Assembly: GCA_902778455.1 (NCBI GenBank)
Contig: CACYXR010000017.1
Span: forward strand, 1 to 60,793
Length of the DNA stretch: 60,793 nt
From: an uncultured Selenomonadaceae bacterium
GTDB taxonomy: Bacteria > Bacillota > Negativicutes > Selenomonadales > Selenomonadaceae
Direction: 5' to 3'
This document shows, in pieces, positions 44,365-53,332 of the stretch. Position numbers and translations under genes: made by a program. The stretch's first letter is position 1. Each line of letters begins with the position of its first letter. Under the pieces are notes generated by a model. The model was given only the letters and a program-made list of their open reading frames with translations. It did not search any database and was not told where the DNA came from.

Positions 44365-44409
44365 AAAAAAGGGCTGCCGCGAGAAGGATATCCTTCCCGT
44401 GACAATCCC
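44365..44409 (-). terminator. intrinsic terminator after leuA
   Basis: A long hairpin from 44409 to 44371: 17 pairs including G-U, one bulged A and one mismatch, with a 4-base ATAT loop, then T6 on the minus strand. It lies 100 bases past the leuA stop. Confidence 0.8.
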
Positions 44410-44447
44410 TTTATTCAATGGATTTTGCTCGATTCGTCCCCTGCAAT

Positions 44448-44486
44448 AAATTTTGCAGCAAGATTTTCTTTCTTACTGCAAAATTT
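44448..44486. repeat. perfect 11-bp inverted repeat downstream of leuA
   Basis: AAATTTTGCAG (44448-44458) and CTGCAAAATTT (44476-44486) with a 17-base loop, between the leuA stop and the terminator. It adds an extra stem to the 3' untranslated region of the leuA transcript. Confidence 0.6.
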
Positions 44487-44508
44487 ACGTGCAACATTCT
44501 ATTTTGTT

Positions 44509-46179
44509 TTATCCTGCGTGCTTCATTCGATTAATCGCGCTGACAAGTGCGAGAATCGACGCTGTGATGATGTCAGTGTCCATACCCGCGCCCCAGAAAG
44601 TGCGCCCGTCGGGCCCAGTGATGCCGATATAGGCCATCGCCCGCGACGCCTGACCGATTTCCAAAGCGTGTTCGCTGTATGTGAGGTCCTTGTAGCTGAC
44701 GCCAAGGTTCTGCTGGAGCGCGCTGGAAACCGCGTCAAGACGTCCGTTGCCGCGCGCCTTGTATGTCTGCTCCTTGCCGTTCACCAGCATGATGACTTCG
44801 CCGGAACGAGAGCCGTCCGGCTCTTTTTTCAGCGTGAAATCGATCAGCTTGTACGGCATTTCCACATTGACATACTCGTTCTGGAAAAGCTGATAGATTT
44901 CGTCGGGCAAGAGTTCCTTGTGCTTGTGGTCGGAAACGCTCTTGACGAAATAACCGAAATCCTCGCGCATCTTCTTTGGCATAGCCACGCCGTACTGATG
45001 CTCCATGATGAAGCCGACGCCGCCCTTGCCGGACTGGCTGTTGATGCGGATAACGTCGGCGTCATACTCGCGCCCTACATCCTGCGGATCGATGGGCAGA
45101 TACGGCACTGTCCAGCGCGCCGGATCGGTTTCCTCGCGCCACTTCATGCCCTTCGCGATAGCGTCCTGATGAGATCCGGAGAATGCCGCGAAGACCAATG
45201 CACCCGCATAAGGCTGACGGTCATGGACGTGCATCCGCGTCACGCGCTCGTACATTTCCGTAAGCTCCGGCATATTCGAGAAATCCAGCTTCGGGTCGAT
45301 ACCCAGCGCGAACATATTCATGCCGATGGTTACGATGTCGGCGTTGCCGGTACGTTCGCCGTTGCCGAACAGCGTCCCCTCGATTCGGTCCGCCCCCGCG
45401 AGGAGTCCCATCTCCGAATCCGCCACGCCGCAGCCGCGGTCATTGTGCGGGTGCAGCGAAAGCACGACGTTCTCGCGATATTTGAGGTTCTGCGAAATAT
45501 AGGCGACCTGCATTGCGTAAATATGAGGCATCGACATTTCCACTGTCACCGGGATATTGATGATCGGCTTCCTGTCCGCCTTCGGCTGCCAAACGTCAAG
45601 GACGGCGTTGCAGACCTCCAATGCGTACTCCGGCTCGGTGCCTGTGAAGCTCTCCGGAGAATATTCGAAGCGGTAATTCTCCCCCGCTTCCTCGGTCAGC
45701 TCTTTCAGCAGCTTCGCGCCTTCGACGGCAATCTCCTTGATTTCCTCCTTTGTCATACGGAAAACCTGCTCCCGCTGCGCGACGGAGGTGGAGTTGTAAA
45801 CATGGACGATCGCGTTCTTGACGCCGCGGAGCGCCTCGAAGGTCTTGCGGATGATATGCGGGCGCGCCTGCGTCAGAACCTGCACCGTCACATCGTCGGG
45901 AATCAGGTTGTCGTCGACAAGGCGGCGCAAGAACTCATACTCAGTATCAGAAGCCGCGGGGAAACCGACTTCGATTTCCTTGAAGCCGATCTTGACGAGC
46001 ATTTTATAAAACTCAATTTTTTCATCAAGGCTCATCGGGATGATCAGCGACTGGTTTCCGTCGCGAAGGTCGACGCTGCACCAGACCGGCGCATGGTCTG
46101 GATATTCTTTCTTCGCCCAGCTCAGGTCGAGAACAGGCGGAAGATAATAGCCTTTTCTGTACTTCGTGTAATTATGCAT
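44509..46179 (-). CDS. leuA: 2-isopropylmalate synthase, LeuA2 type
   Basis: 556 residues, the long class related to mycobacterial LeuA. The start YYLPPVLDLSWAKKEYPDHAPVWCSVDLRDGNQSLI leads a TIM barrel with metal ligands in LRDGNQ and SLHPHNDRGCGVADSE, then a C-terminal leucine-binding regulatory domain (EVIMLVNGKEQTYKARGNGRLDAVSSALQ). It condenses acetyl-CoA with 2-ketoisovalerate, the first leucine-specific step. ATG 46179, 22 bases after the T-box terminator. No other leu gene is adjacent. Confidence 0.96.
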   Translation of the reverse strand: MHNYTKYRKGYYLPPVLDLSWAKKEYPDHAPVWCSVDLRDGNQSLIIPMSLDEKIEFYKMLVKIGFKEIEVGFPAASDTEYEFLRRLVDDNLIPDDVTVQVLTQARPHIIRKTFEALRGVKNAIVHVYNSTSVAQREQVFRMTKEEIKEIAVEGAKLLKELTEEAGENYRFEYSPESFTGTEPEYALEVCNAVLDVWQPKADRKPIINIPVTVEMSMPHIYAMQVAYISQNLKYRENVVLSLHPHNDRGCGVADSEMGLLAGADRIEGTLFGNGERTGNADIVTIGMNMFALGIDPKLDFSNMPELTEMYERVTRMHVHDRQPYAGALVFAAFSGSHQDAIAKGMKWREETDPARWTVPYLPIDPQDVGREYDADVIRINSQSGKGGVGFIMEHQYGVAMPKKMREDFGYFVKSVSDHKHKELLPDEIYQLFQNEYVNVEMPYKLIDFTLKKEPDGSRSGEVIMLVNGKEQTYKARGNGRLDAVSSALQQNLGVSYKDLTYSEHALEIGQASRAMAYIGITGPDGRTFWGAGMDTDIITASILALVSAINRMKHAG

Positions 46180-46200
46180 TTACAATCCCCTCCTATGAGA

Positions 46201-46452
46201 TAAAAAAGCCTTCGTCCCATCAAGAGACGAAGGCTCTGCCTGCGTGTTACCACTCTCATTCGCGCCAAAGGCGCGCACTCGTTATACCTGCGTAACGGGC
46301 GGCTGCCGTCTTCGCTTACAATGCAGAACATATTCGGCGAAGCTGCTCCGAGGCGAGTTCGCATTGCTTCCCGTCCGCCTTTCACCGTCCGGCGGCTCTC
46401 TGCACGTTCCGCAAACGCTACTGCTCCTCTTCAAAGCATTTACCTGTATGCG
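46201..46452 (-). promoter_or_regulatory. T-box riboswitch, leucine-specific
   Basis: Read minus, the leader has a Stem I with the AGCAGTAGCG bulge motif, the specifier context GAA-CTC-GCC with CTC (Leu) at 46355-46357, the T-box AATGAGAGTGGTAACACGCA (46241-46260), and a terminator stem GAGCCTTCGTCTC/GGGACGAAGGCT followed by T6 (46201-46235). Uncharged tRNA-Leu(GAG) should stabilise the antiterminator and switch on leuA. Confidence 0.93.
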
Positions 46453-46458
46453 AATCAG

Positions 46459-46485
46459 ATTATCACAAAATTCTTTCGTTGGCAA
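46459..46485 (-). promoter_or_regulatory. candidate promoter of the leuA leader
   Basis: TTGCCA (46480-46485) and GATAAT (46459-46464, preceded by TGT) with a 15-base spacer on the minus strand, right after the stop of the exoprotein gene. The spacing is short. Confidence 0.5.
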
Positions 46486-46492
46486 GCGTTTT

Positions 46493-48739
46493 TTATGCGC
46501 TTTCCTGCTCCCCGGTCCCGGACAGCATCGTTTCCAACGCCTCCGCACTCATCGCGTCGGGCAGACGCACTCCGGTTCCCGCGACCATCAGCCTTTTCGG
46601 CTCATTCGCCTCTGCAGCCGGTGCAGATTGTTGTTCCTTACTATCCAATTGTTGCAACGCAGTAATCGTATCCTCATATTCTCTGCCTAAAAAATTTTTC
46701 TCAGCAATCGTCTCCCCGCCATAAAGCCTCTGCATGTCAGCGTCTTTTCTGGTATCAACCGATTCCGGCGGTCCAACAGGCTTTGGCGGTTCCGCAGGTT
46801 CCGATGGTTCAACAGGCTTCGGCGGTTCAACAGGTTCCGATGGTTCAACAGGCTTCTGTGGTTCAACAGGCTTCGGCTGTTCAGCTGGTTTTGATCCTCC
46901 CGTTTCTTCTTTCGGAACAACACACGTTACATCGGACACATAGTCATAGCCTCTTCCCCGCTCAGGAACCTTCGTGGATTTCGGAACATCCAGTCCGTAC
47001 GTGCCAACGGGTCTCATACCGTCATATTCCACAATGCGGATATTGTCCTTCGGCGTCAAAAAGGCCGTGAGCAGCGGCATGGAACAGCCGTCGTAAATGC
47101 GCCAGGTTTTCCCTGCGCCGCCCTCTGCGGATATATTTTTCCACCCGCCATCGAAAAACGTCTGCGCCGTTTTCAACTCCGCTTCACTTTTTGATGTTCC
47201 TTTTGCATCACTGAGAACATTCCCTTTTGCATCCTTCTCCGCGAAAAACACCTTCCCAAACGTCCCTGTGGTTTCGTCTTTCGCAACCCCAACTATGGCT
47301 CCTTTGCTGGTTCCGTCGATACTTCCACGAGCATGATACGCAAAGGAGACGTCTCCGCATGTACTGTCATTCACGCGCTTCTTGTCGTTCCTGCCCACAA
47401 TGCCGCCCGCTGCCATTTCTGAAGACACCGAACCGAGATTATATACATTTTGGATTTTTCCATCCGTGTTTACTCCCGCAATACCGCCAACCACAGCACG
47501 CCCCAAAGCTTTTATCGTCCCAATATTAAACGCATTTTCTATCAGAGGCACACCTGCCGTTCCTTCAATTATCAGTTCCCCCGCAATTCCGCCGACACGC
47601 GCCCACTTTGTCGCGCCCGACACAAAAATTTTGCCGTTATTATACGCGTTCGTAATCGTTCCCGAACTGTTGGAGCCGGCAATGCCGCCCACATATTGGA
47701 GCAGGCAGGAAGCTGTTATATGAATACAGCCTTTATGCCAGACATTTTGGAGTCTTCCTTTATTGTCTCCCACGACGCCGCCGACACGAATCTCGGAAAA
47801 ACCCGTTTTCGAAAAATCCATTTTCGACGTTATGACGCCGACGTTTTCCACGACGCCTTTCGCGCCGATTGCGCTGAACAGTCCAATCCTGTTCCCGTCG
47901 GCCAGGATTTGCTGAAGCTCAACTTCATACCCCATCCCGTCAAAATGTCCTGTATATCTGCCGTTGCTTCCCCCAATCGGCCGGAACGGTTCGGTTACCG
48001 TCATATTCCTCGTGAGCATATAATTTGTATCCAATCCCATATTCTGCAAATCTTTTTCGTTTTTGACCAACGCATACCAGTCAGCTGTTACAAGGCTTTC
48101 GTAATCCTTCGGATCGACAGACGCCGCATCGTAGCCGACACGCGTTTCCGTTTTCGCGAAAACATTTATCGTCGGCAAACCATTTTCCGTCGATGATTCT
48201 ATATCCGCGACATTCTTGAATTTGACGATATTGCCCTCCACGACAACCTCCGTCGCCTTCAAATGTCCCAGATTTACCACATCGCCATTGGCATTGGCCG
48301 TGTTCAGGATCGGGGCTGTACCATTCGCTGCAAAAGCATCAAGCTGCACGTTATCCAATTTCTGCGTGGACAGATAAAGATTTCCCACATTCACCTCTGC
48401 GCCGTCGCCGATCAGAATCCCGTTCGGGTTGATGATATAGATATTGCCGCCGCCCGTCAGCGTGCCGAAAATCTCGGAAGCCGCATGGCCCGTGACGTAG
48501 TTCAGATAGTTATTATTGTCGAAGGTTACCGTCTCCCGATTCTTGCCGCCCTTGATGGAAAAGTCCACCCACTTGATGACATTGTTCGGCGCCGTGCTTT
48601 TGATATCCATCACCTTGCCCGCCGTCTTGATCCGAACCGCGGCGTCTTTTGCGTCAAGTACCGGCAACGCGCACGCCGTCGACGACATCCCGAAAGCCAG
48701 CGCACCAAACGCCAGCATAACTCCCCGTTTTATTATCAT
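46493..48739 (-). CDS. TPS-domain (filamentous haemagglutinin-like) exoprotein with GLUG-type repeats
   Basis: 748 residues from ATG 48739 (GGAGG 7-8 bases ahead). Signal peptide about 1-25 (ending SSTACALP). The TPS secretion domain follows, with VIKWVDFSIKGG, a beta-helix and NPNGILIGDGAEVN (residues 104-117). Residues about 280-480 hold repeats of the GLUG kind (VGGVVGDNKGRLQNV; VGGIAGSNSSGTITNAYNNG; VGGIAGVNTDGKIQNVYNLG; AGGIVGRND). A Pro/Glu repeat (PVEPxEP units, about 635-690) leads to a hydrophilic end. It is probably a surface adhesin. It is short for an FHA, and no TpsB transporter gene is nearby. Confidence 0.88.
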   Translation of the reverse strand: MIIKRGVMLAFGALAFGMSSTACALPVLDAKDAAVRIKTAGKVMDIKSTAPNNVIKWVDFSIKGGKNRETVTFDNNNYLNYVTGHAASEIFGTLTGGGNIYIINPNGILIGDGAEVNVGNLYLSTQKLDNVQLDAFAANGTAPILNTANANGDVVNLGHLKATEVVVEGNIVKFKNVADIESSTENGLPTINVFAKTETRVGYDAASVDPKDYESLVTADWYALVKNEKDLQNMGLDTNYMLTRNMTVTEPFRPIGGSNGRYTGHFDGMGYEVELQQILADGNRIGLFSAIGAKGVVENVGVITSKMDFSKTGFSEIRVGGVVGDNKGRLQNVWHKGCIHITASCLLQYVGGIAGSNSSGTITNAYNNGKIFVSGATKWARVGGIAGELIIEGTAGVPLIENAFNIGTIKALGRAVVGGIAGVNTDGKIQNVYNLGSVSSEMAAGGIVGRNDKKRVNDSTCGDVSFAYHARGSIDGTSKGAIVGVAKDETTGTFGKVFFAEKDAKGNVLSDAKGTSKSEAELKTAQTFFDGGWKNISAEGGAGKTWRIYDGCSMPLLTAFLTPKDNIRIVEYDGMRPVGTYGLDVPKSTKVPERGRGYDYVSDVTCVVPKEETGGSKPAEQPKPVEPQKPVEPSEPVEPPKPVEPSEPAEPPKPVGPPESVDTRKDADMQRLYGGETIAEKNFLGREYEDTITALQQLDSKEQQSAPAAEANEPKRLMVAGTGVRLPDAMSAEALETMLSGTGEQESA

Positions 48740-48814
48740 ATAACACCTCCCATAAAAATTATTGCGGAAGCACATATCAAAAATGCTTCCGCGTATATAA
48801 GGACCATATGATAT

Positions 48815-49366
48815 TTATTGCGCTTCAAACAGCGGAATGGAGGCCAAAAATATAATATCCTTCCGCTTGGCTGCATCGCCCTCCGCCACGGCGGCAGCCT
48901 CGCCGACGACGATCCCGCCGGCTGTCTCCGTCAGATTCCGCAGCGCCTTCATCGAGCCGCCCTTGCTGATAACGTCGTCGAGCAAGAGCACGCGCTTTCC
49001 CCTGATCAGCTCCACATCCTCCTGCGTGATATAGAGTTTCTGTTTCCCCTTCGTCGTAATAGACAAATCCTCTACGCACAGAGGATTTTCCATATACGCC
49101 TTCACGGACTTCCGGGCCGTCACATACCGTTTGAGCCCCAACAGACGCGAAAGCTCCTCCGCCAGAGGAATACCTTTCGTCTCGGCGGTCACGATGATCT
49201 CCGTCTCCAGAGGCACCTTCGCCACAAGAGCCTTCGCACAGTTTTCCGCCAATTCCACGTCGCCGAGAATGACAAAAGCCGCAATGGCCTCCGTGTCCGA
49301 AAGATTCATAATCGGAAGCTGCCTCGTGCAGCCCGCAATCTTCAATTCATGAAATCGTTCCGCCAT
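48815..49366 (-). CDS. type I phosphoribosyltransferase (APRT-like)
   Basis: 183 residues. The PRPP motif is VLLLDDVISKGGSMKAL, with TAETKGIPLAEELSRLLGLKRYVTARKSVKAY upstream as in adenine or xanthine phosphoribosyltransferases and their PurR-like relatives. There is no DNA-binding domain, so an enzyme is more likely than a regulator. It salvages a purine base (exact base unknown). Own promoter at 49397-49425. Confidence 0.85.
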   Translation of the reverse strand: MAERFHELKIAGCTRQLPIMNLSDTEAIAAFVILGDVELAENCAKALVAKVPLETEIIVTAETKGIPLAEELSRLLGLKRYVTARKSVKAYMENPLCVEDLSITTKGKQKLYITQEDVELIRGKRVLLLDDVISKGGSMKALRNLTETAGGIVVGEAAAVAEGDAAKRKDIIFLASIPLFEAQ

Positions 49367-49396
49367 AAGAAAATCCCTCCTCCAATCTGCTTATAT

Positions 49397-49425
49397 ATTA
49401 TAGCACTCTTTTCCTATAATTGAAA
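49397..49425 (-). promoter_or_regulatory. promoter of the phosphoribosyltransferase gene
   Basis: TTTCAA (49420-49425), 17-base spacer and a perfect TATAAT (49397-49402) on minus. Confidence 0.6.
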
Positions 49426-49448
49426 TGGTATACATAATTTTCGCAAAA

Positions 49449-49492
49449 ATTTTTCAAAAAATAATAAGCGGGAGTATCCCCCCCCGCTTATT
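49449..49492 (-). terminator. intrinsic terminator after copA
   Basis: AATAAGCGGG (49463-49472) and CCCGCTTATT (49483-49492) pair perfectly over 10 bp; the minus strand continues with ATTTTTTGAAAAATTTT. Confidence 0.85.
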
Positions 49493-49510
49493 ACAGACTT
49501 GCTATTCTAC

Positions 49511-49720
49511 TCAGTCAACCGAAACCACCTTATAGTCTTCCGCCTCGACGACCTGCTTCAGCGCGTCATCGGCGACTTCAGCATTCAGCGTGACGACCGC
49601 CGTACCGGTTGTATGGCTGACCTTCGCCTCCGCGACTCCCGGCAGCGCTTCCAGTACTTTTTTGACCCGCGCCTCGCAGTGTCCGCAGGTCATGCCCTCG
49701 ATTTTCATTTTCTTTTCCAT
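49511..49720 (-). other. copZ: possible internal translation start giving free CopZ-like chaperone
   Basis: Within copA, in frame, ATG 49720 is preceded by AGAGGTG (49727-49733) at a 6-base spacing. Initiation there would yield a 69-residue stand-alone copper chaperone with GMTCGHC. It may be a relic of copA-copZ gene fusion or a functional second product. Confidence 0.5.
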
Positions 49721-52018
49721 GTTTCGCACCTCTTTCTTTTTTATTTCGTCCATTATAATATTTTCTTTCTCACCGTACAACTTGAAAAAATTCAGCCGCA
49801 GGGCGTTGGTAACCACGCAGAAGCTCGACAGGCTCATGGCCGCCGCACCGAACATCGGCGTCAGCTTCCATCCGAAAACCGGAATGAACACGCCCGCCGC
49901 CAGCGGGATGCCGACGAGATTGTAAATAAACGCCCAGAATAGGTTTTCCTTGATATTTTTCAGCGTCGCCCGCGAAAGGCGGACAGCCGCCACGGCGTCC
50001 GTCAAACGGCTTTTCATCAGCACCACGTCCGCCGCGTCCACGGCGACGTCCGCCCCCGCGCCGATGGCAACTCCCACATCCGCCCGCGTCAGCGCCGGCG
50101 CATCGTTGATCCCGTCGCCGACCATCGCCGTCTTTCCCTTTGCCTGAAGCTCGCGAACGACGTTTTCCTTGCCGTCGGGCAGCACGCCCGCGACGATCTC
50201 GTCGACGCCCGCCTCGCGTCCGACTGCCTCCGCCGTGCGCTGGTTGTCGCCGGTCAGCATCACGGTCCTGACGCCCATGCCGCGAAGGTCTTCGACCGCG
50301 TGGCGGCTGTCTTCCTTGATGACGTCGGCGACGGCGATAAAGCCCAGCGTTTTTTCACCTTGCGCAAAGAAAAGCGGTGTTTTCCCCTCTCCCGCCAACG
50401 CGTCCGCTTTTTCGGAAAGGGCTTCGGAAATCGTTGCCTGCTCTTGAATGAAATCACGACTGCCGCCGCAAACGTTTCGCCCGTCCAGCGTCGCTGCAAG
50501 GCCGCGCCCTGCAATCGCCTCGAAATTATCCGTTGCCTGCGGCGAAAGCCCGGCCTTTTCCGTATAACGCAAAACTGCCCGCGAAAGCGGATGCTCACTC
50601 TTGGCCTCCAGCGCCAACGCGACGCCCAAAAGCTCGCCTTCATCAACACCTTCCGCCGGAAAAATCCCCGTGACCTCGGGCTCGCCCCGCGTGATCGTTC
50701 CCGTCTTGTCGAGCGCAACGATTTCCGCCCGCCCCAGCATTTCGAGAGCCGCCGCTGTCTTGAACAGGATGCCGTTTTTCGCGCCGACGCCGCTGCCCGC
50801 CATGATCGCGACTGGCGTCGCAAGCCCAAGCGCGCAGGGACAACTGATGACGAGCACCGAAACGCCCCGTGCCACGGCGAATCCAATTTCCGCACCCATC
50901 GCCAGCCATACGAGCGCCGTCACGATGGCTATAGCGATCACGACCGGAACGAATATCCCCGACACGCGATCGGCCAGTTTCGCGATCGGCGCTTTCGTTG
51001 CCGCCGCGTCCTCGACCAGCCGGATAATCTGCGCCAGCGTCGTGTCCTCGCCTACGCGGGTCGCGCGGCATTTGAGGAAACCAGATTGATTCATCGTCGC
51101 CGATGAAACGCGGTCGCCCTCTGCCTTGTCCACGGGCAGGCTCTCCCCGGTCAGCGCCGACTCATTCACCGCGCCCGCGCCTTCGATTACGACGCCGTCC
51201 ACGGGAATCTGCTCGCCGGGCCGCACGACGAAAATCTCGCCGAGCACGATTTCCGAAGCGGGAATCGTCATCTCCGCGCCCTCCCTGATGACCGTCGCCG
51301 TTCGCGGCGCAAGCTGCATCAGCCCCTTCAGCGCGTCCGTGGTTTTGCCCTTCGAGCGGGCTTCGAGCATTTTTCCTACAGTAATCAGCGCAAGAATCAT
51401 CGCTGCCGATTCAAAATAAAAATCCTCATGATATGCCATCATCGCGTCCATATCGCCCGCAACGCCCGTCATCAAAAGAAGCGCGACGACGCTGTAAGCG
51501 AACGACGCAAAGGAGCCGAGAGCGACCAGCGTGTCCATATTCGGCGCGCCGCCGAGAAGACTTTTCGTGCCGCTGATAAAAAACGCCTGATTGATTACCA
51601 TCACGACGCCCGCAAGGAGCATCTGCAAAATGCCCTGCGCGACCATATTGCCGTCGAGAAACGCCGGAATCGGCCAGCCGAGCATCATGTGCCCCATCGA
51701 GAGATACATCAGCGCCGCTAGAAATCCCAGCGACGCGATAAGCCGACGACGCAGCGCCGGCGTCTCATGATCCTCCAAAGGCGCCGCGTCCGCCGAGACA
51801 TCAGCGGCTTTTTTCGCCTCGTTCTTGACCGACGCGTTATATCCCGCACCTTCGACGGCAGCAATGACCGCCGCGGGATCGGCATTGCCCTCAACGCCCA
51901 TGGAGTTCGTCAAAAGGCTGACGGCACACTCTTCCACGCCCTCGACCTTCTTCACGGCCTTCTCCACGCGGGCGACGCAAGCCGCGCAGCTCATCCCCGT
52001 GACTGTATATTGCTTCAT
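49511..52018 (-). CDS. copA: copper-translocating P-type ATPase with N- and C-terminal HMA domains
   Basis: 835 residues. HMA 1 is residues 1-70 with GMSCAAC (8-14). Eight membrane helices surround the ion motif [12 protein letters not shown]; phosphorylation Asp in [23 protein letters not shown] gives the HP motif; [12 protein letters not shown] the hinge. After the last helix (about residue 745), a linker [14 protein letters not shown] joins a second HMA with [11 protein letters not shown], about 69 residues, very like free CopZ chaperones. It exports Cu(I). GGAGGTG lies before ATG 52018. No CsoR or CopY gene is next to it. Confidence 0.95.
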   Translation of the reverse strand: MKQYTVTGMSCAACVARVEKAVKKVEGVEECAVSLLTNSMGVEGNADPAAVIAAVEGAGYNASVKNEAKKAADVSADAAPLEDHETPALRRRLIASLGFLAALMYLSMGHMMLGWPIPAFLDGNMVAQGILQMLLAGVVMVINQAFFISGTKSLLGGAPNMDTLVALGSFASFAYSVVALLLMTGVAGDMDAMMAYHEDFYFESAAMILALITVGKMLEARSKGKTTDALKGLMQLAPRTATVIREGAEMTIPASEIVLGEIFVVRPGEQIPVDGVVIEGAGAVNESALTGESLPVDKAEGDRVSSATMNQSGFLKCRATRVGEDTTLAQIIRLVEDAAATKAPIAKLADRVSGIFVPVVIAIAIVTALVWLAMGAEIGFAVARGVSVLVISCPCALGLATPVAIMAGSGVGAKNGILFKTAAALEMLGRAEIVALDKTGTITRGEPEVTGIFPAEGVDEGELLGVALALEAKSEHPLSRAVLRYTEKAGLSPQATDNFEAIAGRGLAATLDGRNVCGGSRDFIQEQATISEALSEKADALAGEGKTPLFFAQGEKTLGFIAVADVIKEDSRHAVEDLRGMGVRTVMLTGDNQRTAEAVGREAGVDEIVAGVLPDGKENVVRELQAKGKTAMVGDGINDAPALTRADVGVAIGAGADVAVDAADVVLMKSRLTDAVAAVRLSRATLKNIKENLFWAFIYNLVGIPLAAGVFIPVFGWKLTPMFGAAAMSLSSFCVVTNALRLNFFKLYGEKENIIMDEIKKKEVRNMEKKMKIEGMTCGHCEARVKKVLEALPGVAEAKVSHTTGTAVVTLNAEVADDALKQVVEAEDYKVVSVD

Positions 52019-52053
52019 TGATTCACCTCCGTTCCAAAAATGAATATTTCCTT

Positions 52054-52082
52054 TCTATTTTATATAATACTATACCTGTCAA
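52054..52082 (-). promoter_or_regulatory. candidate promoter of copA
   Basis: A perfect TTGACA (52077-52082) with AATAGA (52054-52059) 17 bases on, minus strand. The spacer is AT-rich with no clear CsoR or CopY operator. Confidence 0.4.
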
Positions 52083-52094
52083 GTTTTCTTTATG

Positions 52095-52125
52095 AAAAAA
52101 GCGCCCGATGACCGAGCGCTTTTTT
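52095..52125. terminator. bidirectional terminator after the HAD gene
   Basis: AAAAAAGCGCCCG (52095-52107) and CGAGCGCTTTTTT (52113-52125) form a 13-bp stem with one mismatch, A/T-rich at the base on both sides. It separates the glp-like operon from copA. Confidence 0.85.
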
Positions 52126-52151
52126 CATTGCTTCATACGAAATCAAATATT

Positions 52152-52964
52152 TCATTCCAGCACAAACTTCCGCACAGCTTTTGCAAAGCCGTTTTCCTCG
52201 CAGGGGAGCGTGATCTCGTCCGCCGCTTCTTTTACTGCGGGAATCGCGTTGCCCATCGCCACGCCAAGCCCCGCCGCGCGGATCATTTCGACGTCGTTGC
52301 CGGAGTCGCCGAGAGCCATGATTTCATCCGCGCCGATTCCGCGCTTTTCGGCGAGAACCATCATAGCCCGCGCTTTCGAAACGCCGGGACGCACAATCTC
52401 AATATATGTCGGGCTGGACTGCATAACGTCCGCTTCGTTGCGGAAGCGGTTCCGAAGATTGCGGATTACGTCGTCGATTTTTTCCGCCGGAACGGCGACG
52501 AGCAGCTTCGGGACTTCCTTTGTCCGCGAGAGCATACCGCCGCGCCCTATTGCCTCGCCGTAGACCTTCGAGGCCGACTCGTAAATCCGCGCGTCCTCGG
52601 TCTTCTCGACATAATAGAGCGCGTCACCGACATAGCTCTGCACATACCATCCGCAAGCGAAAACATAACCCAGCACGCGCTCGACAACCTGCGGCTCCAA
52701 GTACGACGAAGCCAAAAGCTCGCCGCCCGCTGTCTTAACGACGGCCCCGTTGTAGCTGATGATTGGCGCGTCGACGCCCAGCGCTTCGGCGTAATTCACC
52801 GCCGAGCGATGCATCCTGCCCGTGGCGATGACCGTCGGAACGCCGTGCTCTGCCGCCGCCTGCACTGCTTTCTTGTTTTCTTCCGTAATCTCGTAAGCGG
52901 CGTTCACCAATGTGCCGTCAAGATCTGTCACAATCATGCGGATTTTTTTCTTTTCACCCATCAT
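52152..52964 (-). CDS. Cof-type HAD-IIB phosphatase
   Basis: 270 residues. HAD motif I MIVTDLDGTLVN, motif II VIATGRM, motif III Lys near GVSKARAM, motif IV ALGDSGNDVEMI. The IIB cap domain lies between. Such enzymes dephosphorylate sugar phosphates, flavin or PLP nucleotides. ATG 52964 overlaps the DUF1667 stop by ATGA, so it is the fourth gene of the glp-like operon, where it might act on glycerol or sugar phosphates (inference). Confidence 0.92.
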   Translation of the reverse strand: MMGEKKKIRMIVTDLDGTLVNAAYEITEENKKAVQAAAEHGVPTVIATGRMHRSAVNYAEALGVDAPIISYNGAVVKTAGGELLASSYLEPQVVERVLGYVFACGWYVQSYVGDALYYVEKTEDARIYESASKVYGEAIGRGGMLSRTKEVPKLLVAVPAEKIDDVIRNLRNRFRNEADVMQSSPTYIEIVRPGVSKARAMMVLAEKRGIGADEIMALGDSGNDVEMIRAAGLGVAMGNAIPAVKEAADEITLPCEENGFAKAVRKFVLE

Positions 52965-53332
52965 GCCGTCTCCATGTCTCGACTCGCCACGATGTCCACG
53001 CCGAGACCGAGGATATTTGCCGCCACCACGTCGCCCACGTGAATTGGCGCTTTGACGCTGACCGCGCGAAGCGCCTCGGCGCATTCGACGACGCGCCCCT
53101 TCGGCAGTTTTTTCGCCGAGACGACGGGCAAAAGCGGCAAGCGCCCGCCGTCGATTCGGACTGTAGACGTCAGCATCCGCGTCGGCGCGGTCAGTTCCTC
53201 TTTCGCGTACTGTGCACCCCGCGGGCAGAAATTCCCGGTCACGTTCGTGACGGCGCCGTCCTCCACCGTCGCCGTCAATTCACAGCTCAGCGGACAGTTG
53301 ATGCAGTTCAATACTTTCGTTTCCGTCGCCAT
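52961..53332 (-). CDS. DUF1667 protein, GlpC/electron-transfer-like small subunit
   Basis: 123 residues. Conserved Cys: LNCINCPLSCELTA and NFCPRGAQYAKEE, a pattern like the Fe-S N-terminus of molybdopterin oxidoreductases, so a Cys-bound cluster is likely. DUF1667 genes follow two FAD oxidoreductase genes of the GlpA type in many Firmicutes, as here. It may carry electrons or anchor the complex. ATG 53332 directly follows the TAG of the FAD gene. Confidence 0.9.
   Translation of the reverse strand: MATETKVLNCINCPLSCELTATVEDGAVTNVTGNFCPRGAQYAKEELTAPTRMLTSTVRIDGGRLPLLPVVSAKKLPKGRVVECAEALRAVSVKAPIHVGDVVAANILGLGVDIVASRDMETA

Noticed and set aside
44341..46203. Plus-strand open frame of 620 codons over leuA
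   Set aside because: Shadow of leuA; leucine synthase motifs on the minus strand are unmistakable.
46760..46900. Short direct repeats that could suggest a CRISPR array
   Set aside because: They encode the Pro/Glu (PVEP) repeats of the TPS exoprotein; units are contiguous and there are no spacers.
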